Below are positions 27,754-37,750 of a DNA stretch of 53,842 nucleotides, in pieces. Below the pieces are notes generated by a model. The model did no database searches and was not told the DNA's origin. It saw nothing but the letters and a program-made list of their open reading frames with translations. Source of the stretch: an uncultured Bacteroidales bacterium (GTDB taxonomy: Bacteria; Bacteroidota; Bacteroidia; Bacteroidales; Bacteroidaceae); the NCBI GenBank assembly GCA_902801485.1, contig CADCIP010000020.1, positions 1 through 53,842 on the forward strand. The letters run 5' to 3'. The stretch's first letter is position 1. The number at the start of each line of letters is the position of its first letter. A program made the translations under genes and the position numbers.

Positions 27754-29697
27754 ATGAAAAAGATAAATCATATATACAAATCTGCCTGCTTGTTTGGATT
27801 GCTGGCTGTAGGATTAGCATCTTGCGAAGACTACCTGACAATCTATCCTACAGACCGTGTTGTTGAGGAAGACTTCTGGGAAGACTTGAATGACCTCAAT
27901 GGCGTTCGTTACGGTGCCTACAAGCAAATGGCAAGCACAGTCGAAAATATGTTCTATTGGGGCGATCTCCGTTCAGACTCCTATAAGTTGAACACTGAAA
28001 CACATTCAGAACAGGATAGCCACGATCGGTTAAGTAACATCCTGATTGGTATGCCCGACTCCAGTATGAATTGCTATGACTGGGGTGGCGTTTACAAGAC
28101 CATCAACTTTTGTAACAAGGTATTGAAGCATGGTCCTGAAGTATTGGAGAGAGACAAGCAGTTTACTACCACAGAGTGGTACTACATGCGTGCTGAGATG
28201 ACGGCACTCCGCGCTCTTAATTACTTCTACCTGATTCGTGCCTTTAAGGACGTTCCCTACACCACAAAGATTATCAACAGCGATAAAGAAGTAATAGATA
28301 CATTCCGCCTCACCAACCAGTTGGTGGTTCTGGATTCTATTATTCTGGATTGTGAGAGAGTGGCAGGTCAGGCACGTAACCGTTTTGCCAACAATGCAGA
28401 TACCAAGGGTATGATTACCAATGCTGCCATCTATGCAATGTTGGCTGATATGTACCTTTGGCGTGGTTCACTACACGAAGGCCGTGGTATAAAGAACGAT
28501 ACCGTAAAAGTGGTGAAGCCCGATGGAACTGTTGATTCTGTAGCCCATACCCCAGTAGGCGACTACGACCTGGCTGTCCAGTGGGCCGACAAAGCTTTGG
28601 AATCACACCATCGTCAGGTAGAGGATTACTTTGCATCTATGACGTTTGGCGGCTCCAGAACGGAAATCGTTTCTTATGGTTTACCCAATGTTGACCTGAT
28701 AAAGAACAATTTCACGGGTGTACACCAGAGTACCATTCCCATCCTTAGATCCCAGGACGATATATTCTATGAAGGAAACAGTATAGAAAGTATCTTTGAG
28801 TTACAGTACAGAGTGTCCGACGGTTTAAAGAACGAAATTGTCAACAACTTCTATGGTTATTCTACAAGAGCAAACCTGATGGTTGCTGAGGATGCCATGA
28901 AAGAAGCCTGCGAGAAAGACGAAAAATTACAGAAGTTCGATACCCGTCTGTGGGTCGGCTGTCAGGTTTATGTCAATGACCCCCAGGCAAAATCCGGCTA
29001 CTACTGCTTAAAGTATCAGAATCCCACATTTGTACTGGAAGGTCAGGGAGCCAATCGCAAGATTAGATACGCTTTAACCGAAGGTAACGAGAGTTACAAT
29101 AACTGGATTATCTACCGAACAACAGATGTCATGCTGATGAAGGCTGAGGCTTTGGCTTGTGCCAAGAAGGAGACGAATACAGTTAAAAGCATCCTGAATG
29201 CCATCAACCGTCGTTCTTACTGCGACATCGAGGAAGGAAAACAGCCCGCCGAAGACGGTTCAGGTACGATAGGAGACATTAAGGTGGCTTCAGACTGGTC
29301 TGGTAAGAAGGCAACGACTCCTAAGATTAACGGTTTACAGAAGACCGTTATGAACCAGCGTCAGATAGAACTCTTAGCCGAGGGAAAACGTTGGTTCGAC
29401 CTTGTTCGTCTCGCTGAGCGAATATGTAACAACAATGCCGATTCTCCCGATGAGCGCGAGAATCCTGAAGGTGTAGAAAAGGGTGAACCCGGATACGTTG
29501 GCAATGGAATGTCTGGTATGAGCGCCGTAGTAGAGTGCTTCATGCAGAACTCTGTTAGCAATTCCTATAGTACCCTGATAAACAGGTTCAAGAATCGCTG
29601 GGGTCTTTACTCTCCTATTTATGAGCAGGAAGTAAAGTCAAGCCGCGGTTATATTCTTCAGAATCCTGTATGGAACAAATCAAGATATGAACAGTAA
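27754..29697 (+). CDS. SusD/RagB nutrient-binding lipoprotein, module 1
   Basis: The 647-residue protein has a lipobox LASC (lipidated Cys24) followed by EDYLTIYPTDRV, the usual start of SusD proteins. The TPR-like helices and the C-terminal block (MNQRQIELLAEGKRWFDL) are family hallmarks: the RWFDLVR segment is near-universal in SusD/RagB. It binds substrate at the outer-membrane surface as the lid of SusC. It follows SusC by 12 nt and precedes the second fasciclin gene by 35 nt, the widest gap in the operon. Confidence 0.94.
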   Translation: MKKINHIYKSACLFGLLAVGLASCEDYLTIYPTDRVVEEDFWEDLNDLNGVRYGAYKQMASTVENMFYWGDLRSDSYKLNTETHSEQDSHDRLSNILIGMPDSSMNCYDWGGVYKTINFCNKVLKHGPEVLERDKQFTTTEWYYMRAEMTALRALNYFYLIRAFKDVPYTTKIINSDKEVIDTFRLTNQLVVLDSIILDCERVAGQARNRFANNADTKGMITNAAIYAMLADMYLWRGSLHEGRGIKNDTVKVVKPDGTVDSVAHTPVGDYDLAVQWADKALESHHRQVEDYFASMTFGGSRTEIVSYGLPNVDLIKNNFTGVHQSTIPILRSQDDIFYEGNSIESIFELQYRVSDGLKNEIVNNFYGYSTRANLMVAEDAMKEACEKDEKLQKFDTRLWVGCQVYVNDPQAKSGYYCLKYQNPTFVLEGQGANRKIRYALTEGNESYNNWIIYRTTDVMLMKAEALACAKKETNTVKSILNAINRRSYCDIEEGKQPAEDGSGTIGDIKVASDWSGKKATTPKINGLQKTVMNQRQIELLAEGKRWFDLVRLAERICNNNADSPDERENPEGVEKGEPGYVGNGMSGMSAVVECFMQNSVSNSYSTLINRFKNRWGLYSPIYEQEVKSSRGYILQNPVWNKSRYEQ

Positions 29698-29732
29698 GTT
29701 GGTATAAACAGGAATTTAAAGAAATATCAAAT

Positions 29733-31760
29733 ATGGCTAACAATAAAATCAAAAAATACATTGGAGCAGTTGCTTTGGGAACTGTCATTCTGGCAGTGCC
29801 CAGTTGCTCTGATGATCACTTCGACGTTAACTACGGAGGTGACAACAATTCTCCTATTGCTACTAAGACACTGTGGGAGCTCATTAACGAGAACCCCAAT
29901 CTGAGTAGATTCAAGACGATAGCAGAAACGGCAAAGTATTGGAAAGACGAAAACCATCCCGTTCAGAACTGGACATTTGCCGATGTACTGAAGAGCGGAC
30001 AGTTGGCTACTGTATGGGCTCCGGAAAATGATTCTTTCACAGAAGCAGAGTACCAGAATCTTTTACAGAGATGCGAGACTGACGGCTACAATTTACAGCA
30101 GCAGTTCATCAACAACCACATGGCTCTCTGGCGCAAGAATATCTCTGACCCAGGTATTGATACCATCAAGATGATGAACGGAAAGAATCTGATCTTCGAT
30201 AAGGCAGATACCGCCAAATGCACAATTCAGGGTGTTACGATTAACAAGAAGAACATTGCCGCCCTGAACGGTACGTTGCATACTATCAAAGGGACTACCC
30301 CCTTCCACTACAATTTCTATGAATATCTGAAGTTCAGTCCGTCGCTACCACTGATGTCTGCATACGTTGTATCCAAGGACACTACAGAGTTCTTCAAAGA
30401 AGCCAGTATAGAAGGACTACCCGACAAAGATGGTAACCCCTCATACGTGGACAGTGTGTACAGGACCACAAACATCCTGTTTGAAAGACACTCATACACA
30501 CCCAATTCAGGTGCTGAGACATGGGATATGCCTCAGGAGTGTTTCGATGCACGTATCAACCAAGAAGACTCTGCCTTCATCATGGTTATGCCTACAGATG
30601 CAGCCTGGACTGCTGCAAAACAAAAGATCGGAAGTCTTTACAAGTATCCCGAGAAGTATGAAGACAAGATAAAGGGAAACGACGGTACTTCCTCGATTCG
30701 TACCATCGCAGATCCCGACTCCCTGGCAAATATGAGTATCAACATGGATCTTACCACCCCATTGGTATTTAATGTAAACAAGCAGCCCAAGGTTGGCAGC
30801 AAGCTCTGGACACTGGAAGATTTCATAGCTAATAAGGGAGCTACTGCAGAATACCTGCTGAATACATACGGAGATACACTGCGTAATATCACCGACTCTA
30901 CATATACCTGGGACAAGACCAGCATCTTTAATGGTAAATTGGTTGAAATGAGTAACGGTTATGCTTACGAGGCAAACGAGTGGGCCTTCCCAAGAGCTCT
31001 GTATAATCCCGATGTTGAAGTTGAAATAGACGGTACAAATGCATTCTATTATACCACCAGTCCTTCTTACTACAAGTTGGGCTCTGATGCAAGAACCATC
31101 AGTTTCAACAACACCCTCTATTCAGAAATTGCCGACAAGTACGGACACGTAAGTCGTAACAACTTCTACTATTTGGCAGCTCCTGGCCCAACAGCCAACC
31201 CACATGTAGAGATTAAGTTGTTGGGCAACCTTGCCAGCACCTCTCCAGTAGTAACATACGGACAGCAAGCACAGGTGATGAGTGGAAAGTACGATATCTA
31301 TGTCGTATGCGTTCCTTACTGGTATCGTTTAATTTCTGATAATGGAGGTATTGGCGATGACTTTTACACATGGGAGATAGTAGAGGAAGGAGAAGATGAA
31401 ATCAAAACGGTAAAAGGCATAAACCAGCAATACATCGACTCTATTTCCGCTATTACAAAACAGACCTTCTGGGGTCAGATTCGCTACAACAACAATGCTG
31501 CCAACGGCAAGGATATTACCAGCAAGAAGTCATCTAATATAGAATATGACGGTACAAAGGTTGATACCCTCCTGGTGTTCGAAGACTTTGAGTTCCCATA
31601 CTCTTACAAGAACCTGACCTATAGCTATCCTACCCTGATTCTTGAAGGAGCTACTAAGAGTGCTACCGCAAAGAAGGGATTCATTTACCACATGTTTATA
31701 GACCGCGTAATTCTGAAAAGTAAGGAAACCGGTGAAGAAACAATTCTCGACCCTCAGTAA
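29733..31760 (+). CDS. Fasciclin (FAS1) domain lipoprotein, module 2
   Basis: The 675-residue protein has lipobox VPSC (lipidated Cys25) followed by SDDHFD, close to the S-D-D type surface-export signal of Bacteroidetes lipoproteins. A FAS1-like region at about 48-190 (LWELINENPNLSRFKTI, VWAPENDSFTEAEY, then AALNGTLHTIKG) is clear, and another follows at about 195-400 (FIMVMPTDAAWTAAK). The C-terminal part, with conserved aromatics, is unassigned. It holds the same place before a SusC gene as the 1070-residue protein, but is shorter, so the modules are homologous yet diverged. Likely a surface binding protein; ligand unknown. Confidence 0.83.
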   Translation: MANNKIKKYIGAVALGTVILAVPSCSDDHFDVNYGGDNNSPIATKTLWELINENPNLSRFKTIAETAKYWKDENHPVQNWTFADVLKSGQLATVWAPENDSFTEAEYQNLLQRCETDGYNLQQQFINNHMALWRKNISDPGIDTIKMMNGKNLIFDKADTAKCTIQGVTINKKNIAALNGTLHTIKGTTPFHYNFYEYLKFSPSLPLMSAYVVSKDTTEFFKEASIEGLPDKDGNPSYVDSVYRTTNILFERHSYTPNSGAETWDMPQECFDARINQEDSAFIMVMPTDAAWTAAKQKIGSLYKYPEKYEDKIKGNDGTSSIRTIADPDSLANMSINMDLTTPLVFNVNKQPKVGSKLWTLEDFIANKGATAEYLLNTYGDTLRNITDSTYTWDKTSIFNGKLVEMSNGYAYEANEWAFPRALYNPDVEVEIDGTNAFYYTTSPSYYKLGSDARTISFNNTLYSEIADKYGHVSRNNFYYLAAPGPTANPHVEIKLLGNLASTSPVVTYGQQAQVMSGKYDIYVVCVPYWYRLISDNGGIGDDFYTWEIVEEGEDEIKTVKGINQQYIDSISAITKQTFWGQIRYNNNAANGKDITSKKSSNIEYDGTKVDTLLVFEDFEFPYSYKNLTYSYPTLILEGATKSATAKKGFIYHMFIDRVILKSKETGEETILDPQ

Positions 31761-31769
31761 ACCATTACA

Positions 31770-34700
31770 ATGATGAAAAAGATATTAAGTGATACATTCA
31801 TGCACAAGACACTGAAAACAGGTCTGTGTTTCCTGTTGCTTTCCGGTTTGAGCATTCCCAGCGTTTATGCGCAGGATGAAGTGGAAAGTACCGAAGGAGA
31901 AGAAGAAGAGGTTGTCGTACGGAAGGCTCCCAAAAAGCCAGAGAAAGTGTACGAGACAAGAACGGTGAAGGGTGTTGTCACCGATGAGGCAACCGGTGAG
32001 CCAATGGGTGGTGTACGTATTCAGGCCTTAGGTCTGGCAAGATACTCTACACTGACTGAGGATGATGGTTCCTATACCCTCGACATCCCCGTTTTCTCTG
32101 ATGCTGTTTATGCTTACGCTGAAGGTTATAATCCCGTTCAGTGTGCAGTTAAAAACGGTGAAGCAAATATAAAACTTATTGATACCAGTTTCAACGTGTT
32201 CTACACAGAAGGTACTACCATTACCGCACAGAAGACAATCAAATTGGACGAGACCAGCAGTATCAGTGTCGATGAAGACATTGAAAAGAAACTGGCAGGT
32301 GATATCCATACCGTTCTGCGTAATGGTACACCCGGTATCGGTAACTTCATGACAATCCGTGGTGTTAACTCAATCAATGCCAATGTGCAGCCCCTGATTA
32401 TCCTGGACGGCAATATTCTGGATGCCCAGTATGACAGAATGGCTACGCACGAAGGTTTCTTCAACAACCTGCTTGCCGGTATAGACCCAGAGAACATCGA
32501 GTCTGTCCAAGTGCTGAAGAACGGAACGGCACTGTATGGTGCCAAGGGTGGTAACGGTGTTATCCTCATCAATACCAAGCGTGGAAAGAGTATGGCAACC
32601 AAGATTAATCTCCGTATCTACGGCGGTGTTGAACTTATGCCTTCTACTCTGCCCGTACTGAATGGAGACCAGTACTCAACTTATCTGAGTGACGTTATCA
32701 GCAGTCTGGACAATATCAGAGTTAATAATCTTACCAATGTTCCCTTCTTGGATAAGAGTCCATCGAACTACTACCGTAAGATATACAGCAATAACGAAAA
32801 CTGGCAGGACGGCCTTTACCGGACAGCCGCTACCCAGAATTACAAACTGAGTGTAGAAGGTGGAGATGATGTCGGTATGTATGCCCTCTCTTTGGGTTAT
32901 GCATCCAGCAAAGCCAATGCCAAGGGTACAGGAATGAACCGCCTGAACCTGCGTTTCAACACGGACATTGAGATATTCCCGAAACTGAAAACAGGTTTGG
33001 ATATTGCATACAACCAGGTAAGTTACGATTTATTGGATCAGGGTTGGAGCGAGGACTACTCTATGCAGAACATCGGTTCTCCCAACGTGCTGGGCGTAGT
33101 GCAGGCTCCATTCATCAGCAGGTACGCCTACTATTATGACGAGAACTCAACAGATCCCATTCCATCCAATCGTCTGAAGCTCTCTAATGAATATGCAGGT
33201 AAGTATGCTTCCGAGGGTGGTAACTATGTGGTGAACCCCTTCCAGTTTAACGACTATATTGGTAACACACGTTTGAACGAGTCACTGCGTAACCCTTACT
33301 GGATTCTTCGGAATGGTGACGGTAAGACAAAGAACTACGCTCAGAATACAGTTATCGATATCAACGTTAGTCCTAAGTGGCAGGTTACAAGAACCTTCAG
33401 CATCAGTGACCGTTTCAACTTCCAGATGAACCGTAACAACGAGAAGTACTTCCTTCCTGTCAACGGTACGACACCTTACTTCCTGCAGGATTTAGGTTAC
33501 ATCGACAGTATGCAGAAGACACTCTTCTCCAAGGAGACCACTCTTAACAACGATCTGCGTCTGGAGTGGGCCAAGAACTACGGAGCACATACTGTAGATA
33601 TATTTGGAGGCTGGCGCTATAACAAATTCTCGTTCAGTTACAACTACATGAGCGGTTATAACAACGAGAACGATAAACTGCCCATCATCAACAAGAACAT
33701 GGACTACATCAACTACGGTGGCACCAACGACGAATGGTCTGATATGACCTACTACCTGAATGCAGGCTATAACTTCAAGAACCGTTACTTTGCAGAGTTT
33801 GCTTTAAGTGCTCAGTCTGCAAGCCGCTTCGGAGAAAATACCAAGTCTGGTATCAAGGCATTTGGCGTTAGCTGGGGTATCTTCCCATCACTGCAATTAG
33901 GCTGGCTCATCAGCAACGAGAAATGGTTCAAAGCCAAAGCCGTTAACTACCTGAAACTGACAGCCGGTGTGGATATGAGCGGTAACGATGACCTCGACTA
34001 CTATGCTGCACGTACCTACTGGGAAAGCCAGCGAGTTACCCACACAACAGTAGGTCTCTACCTCAAGAATATTGCCAACAGCGGTATTCAGTGGGAGACA
34101 ACCACAAAGTGGAACATTGGTTTGCAGGGAAGCTTCCTGAACAACCGTTTGCAGGCAGGCATCGACATCTACTGGCATAAGACAGACAACCTGCTAACCC
34201 AAAAGGAGCTTAGCTATGTATCTGGTATGACTCAGTACTGGACCAATGAGGGTCAGCTTAAAAACAAGGGTGTTGAATTTAACATCAATGCTGCTATTAT
34301 TAACAAGAAGGACTGGAAGTGGGAATTGGGCGCTACCCTTGGACATTACAGAAACAAGATTACCGACTTACCCGTCAGTCTGAGCAACATCATGACACTT
34401 TCGGATGTTAATGGCAACAACGTACAGGTCATCCACGGCTATACCAATAGCGTTTATGGCAAGGATAATATCCTTACCGCTGTTGGCGAGGCTGTAGGCA
34501 GCTTCTATGGATGGCAGACAGCCGGCGTATTCTCTAAAGATGAAGAAGCAAGTCAGGCAGGTAAACTGGGCTACCTGAAATATCCTACCGGCATTGCTGA
34601 TGAAAACAAGAAATATGCCAACTTCCAGGCCGGTGACGTTCACTTTATTGACCAGAACGGTGACGGAGTCATCGACGATGCCGACAAGGTTGTCCTTGGC

Positions 34701-35207
34701 AACCCCCACCCCGATATCTACGGTAACATCTTCACCAGTCTATCCTGGAAGAACCTCCGTTTGGATATGAACTTCAAGTACAGCATTGGTAACGATATTT
34801 ACAACTACCAGCGCTCAAGAATTGAAGGTATGAATACCACCTACAACCAGAGCACAGCCGTATTACGCCGCTGGACATACGAAGGTCAGAATACCGATAT
34901 GCCTCGTGCTAGCTTTGCTAATACAGAAGACTGGCGCAACAATGAACGTATGTCTGACCGTTGGATTGAAAACGGCAGCTACCTGAAGTTGAAGAACGTT
35001 CGCCTTACCTATAAGATACCCTATTCTAACAGCTGGCTGTTAGGTCTGAAGGTATGGGGTGAAGCCAACAACCTATTCACTTTAACCAAGTATTTGGGAA
35101 CAGATCCCGAGATGAGCAGCCACAATGGTATTCTCTATCAGGGTATCGACACAGGCCTGATTCCAAGAGGCCGCAGTTTCAACTTTGGTGTAACCATCAA
35201 CCTGTAA
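31770..35207 (+). CDS. SusC/RagA TonB-linked outer-membrane transporter, module 2
   Basis: The 1145-residue protein has a signal peptide ending near VYAQDE. Between it and the carboxypeptidase-D-like domain (about 70-145) lies an unusual linker of roughly 30 residues, first acidic (ESTEGEEEEVVV) and then basic (RKAPKKPEKV). The plug spans about 165-275 (LRNGTPGIGNFMTIRGVN, QVLKNGTALYGAKGGNGVI) and the barrel ends in FNFGVTINL. It is a SusC paralogue of module 1 with low visible similarity outside the motifs. The start MMKK has two adjacent Met codons. It is 9 nt after the fasciclin gene and 18 nt before SusD. Confidence 0.94.
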   Translation: MMKKILSDTFMHKTLKTGLCFLLLSGLSIPSVYAQDEVESTEGEEEEVVVRKAPKKPEKVYETRTVKGVVTDEATGEPMGGVRIQALGLARYSTLTEDDGSYTLDIPVFSDAVYAYAEGYNPVQCAVKNGEANIKLIDTSFNVFYTEGTTITAQKTIKLDETSSISVDEDIEKKLAGDIHTVLRNGTPGIGNFMTIRGVNSINANVQPLIILDGNILDAQYDRMATHEGFFNNLLAGIDPENIESVQVLKNGTALYGAKGGNGVILINTKRGKSMATKINLRIYGGVELMPSTLPVLNGDQYSTYLSDVISSLDNIRVNNLTNVPFLDKSPSNYYRKIYSNNENWQDGLYRTAATQNYKLSVEGGDDVGMYALSLGYASSKANAKGTGMNRLNLRFNTDIEIFPKLKTGLDIAYNQVSYDLLDQGWSEDYSMQNIGSPNVLGVVQAPFISRYAYYYDENSTDPIPSNRLKLSNEYAGKYASEGGNYVVNPFQFNDYIGNTRLNESLRNPYWILRNGDGKTKNYAQNTVIDINVSPKWQVTRTFSISDRFNFQMNRNNEKYFLPVNGTTPYFLQDLGYIDSMQKTLFSKETTLNNDLRLEWAKNYGAHTVDIFGGWRYNKFSFSYNYMSGYNNENDKLPIINKNMDYINYGGTNDEWSDMTYYLNAGYNFKNRYFAEFALSAQSASRFGENTKSGIKAFGVSWGIFPSLQLGWLISNEKWFKAKAVNYLKLTAGVDMSGNDDLDYYAARTYWESQRVTHTTVGLYLKNIANSGIQWETTTKWNIGLQGSFLNNRLQAGIDIYWHKTDNLLTQKELSYVSGMTQYWTNEGQLKNKGVEFNINAAIINKKDWKWELGATLGHYRNKITDLPVSLSNIMTLSDVNGNNVQVIHGYTNSVYGKDNILTAVGEAVGSFYGWQTAGVFSKDEEASQAGKLGYLKYPTGIADENKKYANFQAGDVHFIDQNGDGVIDDADKVVLGNPHPDIYGNIFTSLSWKNLRLDMNFKYSIGNDIYNYQRSRIEGMNTTYNQSTAVLRRWTYEGQNTDMPRASFANTEDWRNNERMSDRWIENGSYLKLKNVRLTYKIPYSNSWLLGLKVWGEANNLFTLTKYLGTDPEMSSHNGILYQGIDTGLIPRGRSFNFGVTINL

Positions 35208-35225
35208 TCAGAAGAATATAAGATT

Positions 35226-37676
35226 ATGAAAAGGAAATCAATTATAAGCTTGCTTATCTGCAGCATGACACTGGGTATGATGAATACATCATGCAAGGAC
35301 ATGCTGACACCAGATAGTGAACGCCACTCATACGAAGTGGCTCAGGATACCCTGTATTCCTATTGGGGTATTCTAAAGTCTTTGCAGAATATTGCAGAGC
35401 GTTATGTGATTCTCAACGAGTGTCGCGGTGACCTGATAGAAGGAACCTCTTATGTAAGTGACACCATTGCTGCCATCATCAACTTTGGTAAGGGCTACGA
35501 AGACAAGTACAAAGACGGTGCTTGCGCATACCTGAAGGTTAGCGATTACTATCACGTGATTAACAGCTGTAATGCCTATATTGCCCAATGCGATACAGCC
35601 AGAATGATTTCAACCGGCCAGCAGAAAAGATACATGCTGCAAGAGTGCGCCCAGATTCACGCCATTCGTGCTTGGGTTTATATGCAGCTCATATATGCTT
35701 ACGGCAAAGTTCCCTTCTACAAGAATCCTTTGCTTACCACGGATGACATCAACAAATTCATCACTGATCCCAACCACGAGACAGCTGATGCCAAGACACT
35801 GGCAGACAAACTGGGTCCCGACTTGGAGGAAATATATGCCAAGCTTGATCCCGAGGATATGTTCCCACAATACGACGAATACGAAGGCGTTTGCCATAGT
35901 ATGCGTGTAATGTTCCCCTTGGACGTTGTTATTGGTGATGTATATCTGATGCAGGGCGACGAAGCAGCATGCAAAAAAGCTGCCAGCTATTATTACAAGT
36001 TCCTGAATTCTAAGTTCTGCGGTCCTCTGGAAACAACCAATTATATTAGTTTAGGTGACCGTGTAGCAAACATCGATGATCCCCAGTACGGTTTCTATGG
36101 AGGTGTTCCCTTCAACGAGACAACACATTCTTTAACAGGCGGACGTTACCGTCATGAAGCCATCACCTGTATCCCCAGTAATAAAGGACGTTTGGATGGC
36201 CACGTATTTACCGACATCAACCGCTTGTTCGGTTTCGAAGCAACCCTGAGATCATCTGGTAGCGGTATTGCCGATGAAGATGCCAAGGCAACTACTTCAT
36301 CTGTTACGCTGAATTACCGCGATAACGGTTATCGCCGTGAGCTCGTCCCCAGCAGGGGCTATGAGGCTTTGTGCGACAGCCAGAAGTACGAGTGCTATAT
36401 CGGCTCCAGCTCAAGTGGTACTGAAGCATATCAGGAACTCGCCGTACTGCCCGATGTTGGCGATGCACGCCGAGTATGGATTTACAATACATCAAGCAGT
36501 CTAAGAGGTGCTGTTTTACTCACGCCTCATAGCGAGCAGTATCGCCTGCCTGTCGGTGACAATACACAGTATGGTAAGCTCATCAGCAAACAAAATCCGA
36601 ATGGTGCATTCAGCACTGTATTCCCAATGGTATATCGCAAGTCAACCATCTGGTTGCGTTTTGCAGAGGCAATCAACCGTGCCGGCTTCCCCAGCTATGC
36701 ATTTGCCATCCTAAAGAACGGTCTGGTCAGCAACCATAATATGTGGTTCCCCGCCAATGTAGAAGAAGAGGACTATCAGAATAGGCCATTTAGCTATCTT
36801 ACCGGTGCCAGTGGTTTGGACTATGGCGTAAAGGATTCTGTCTTCGTTTATTTAGAAGAAGATAATGACACATCTTTAGTATGGGGCTTGCCAGGATATG
36901 ACCCGGACGTTAAAGATTACATAACCTCATTTAGCGACCTGAAGACATACGTCGAAGCCAAATATCAGGCAATAGCAGATGCCATTAACGACACTATTAC
37001 AACAGGAGAAACAGTTGAACCAAAGGCATTTAACTTTGCTTCGGCAGGCTTCTTTGCAAAGACATTCAACAACTATCCTTCAGAAGCCTGCCAGAAGGCA
37101 CTCTGGTACTTGGATCGCCGTGAGGTAAGAAAGGCTGCTTCTACAGAATTCCTGAACTTCAATAACCGCCCCTATCTGCGTGGTTACACAGGATCTATAA
37201 ATCCTCTCTACAAAAGGAATATATACGATATCTCAGGATATCATCTGGCAGAAGCTTATAACCTGAACAACACATCTTCTGAATCCGATTTCTTAACCAT
37301 CGGTGTTCACGCACGTGGCTGCGGTATCCTTAAGCCAGACGATCCTGAACGTTGGAGTTCTTATGACTACGTGAAACTGGTTACCAAGAAGATCAAGGAG
37401 AACCATGGCATAACCGTAACTCAAGAGCAGATTTATGACGGTTCATACGATGAGTGGGTAAAAGAAGCTGTTGAAGACCTTATTATCGATGAGGATGCTC
37501 TGGAGCTCGCCTTCGAGGGTTGCCGTTTCTCAGACTTGGCTCGTGTTGCTATCCGTCGCGGTGACAACAGTTTCCTGGCAAAACACGTTGCAAAGCGTAA
37601 GGGGACTATAGATATGGAGATGTACAATATGCTTCTGAACCAGGATAGCTGGTACCTCCCCTTCCCTTCTGAATAA
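35226..37676 (+). CDS. SusD/RagB-like lipoprotein, module 2 (long)
   Basis: The 816-residue protein has lipobox NTSC (lipidated Cys23), then KDMLTPDS. The SusD pattern is visible in the N-terminal helical region (ECAQIHAIRAWVYMQLIYAYGKVPF) and in the C-terminal LELAFEGCRFSDLARVA block, which corresponds to the E-G-x-R-W-F-D-L motif of SusD with Cys-Arg-Phe-Ser in place of the usual residues. It is about 200 residues longer than a typical SusD, the extra length lying mainly in the middle. It is the last gene of the operon and is followed by a strong terminator. Confidence 0.9.
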   Translation: MKRKSIISLLICSMTLGMMNTSCKDMLTPDSERHSYEVAQDTLYSYWGILKSLQNIAERYVILNECRGDLIEGTSYVSDTIAAIINFGKGYEDKYKDGACAYLKVSDYYHVINSCNAYIAQCDTARMISTGQQKRYMLQECAQIHAIRAWVYMQLIYAYGKVPFYKNPLLTTDDINKFITDPNHETADAKTLADKLGPDLEEIYAKLDPEDMFPQYDEYEGVCHSMRVMFPLDVVIGDVYLMQGDEAACKKAASYYYKFLNSKFCGPLETTNYISLGDRVANIDDPQYGFYGGVPFNETTHSLTGGRYRHEAITCIPSNKGRLDGHVFTDINRLFGFEATLRSSGSGIADEDAKATTSSVTLNYRDNGYRRELVPSRGYEALCDSQKYECYIGSSSSGTEAYQELAVLPDVGDARRVWIYNTSSSLRGAVLLTPHSEQYRLPVGDNTQYGKLISKQNPNGAFSTVFPMVYRKSTIWLRFAEAINRAGFPSYAFAILKNGLVSNHNMWFPANVEEEDYQNRPFSYLTGASGLDYGVKDSVFVYLEEDNDTSLVWGLPGYDPDVKDYITSFSDLKTYVEAKYQAIADAINDTITTGETVEPKAFNFASAGFFAKTFNNYPSEACQKALWYLDRREVRKAASTEFLNFNNRPYLRGYTGSINPLYKRNIYDISGYHLAEAYNLNNTSSESDFLTIGVHARGCGILKPDDPERWSSYDYVKLVTKKIKENHGITVTQEQIYDGSYDEWVKEAVEDLIIDEDALELAFEGCRFSDLARVAIRRGDNSFLAKHVAKRKGTIDMEMYNMLLNQDSWYLPFPSE

Positions 37677-37695
37677 AATCCATATTGATAATAGG

Positions 37696-37729
37696 AAGAG
37701 CGCCCGGAGCAATCCGAGCGCTCTTTTTT
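37696..37729 (+). terminator. Intrinsic terminator of the FAS1/Sus operon
   Basis: AAGAGCGC-C-CGGA pairs with TCCG-A-GCGCTCTT across a GCAA loop, with one C/A mismatch, then a T run to 37729. It sits 20 nt after the last SusD stop. Confidence 0.88.
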
Positions 37730-37750
37730 GGATAATCAAAAAAATCAACT

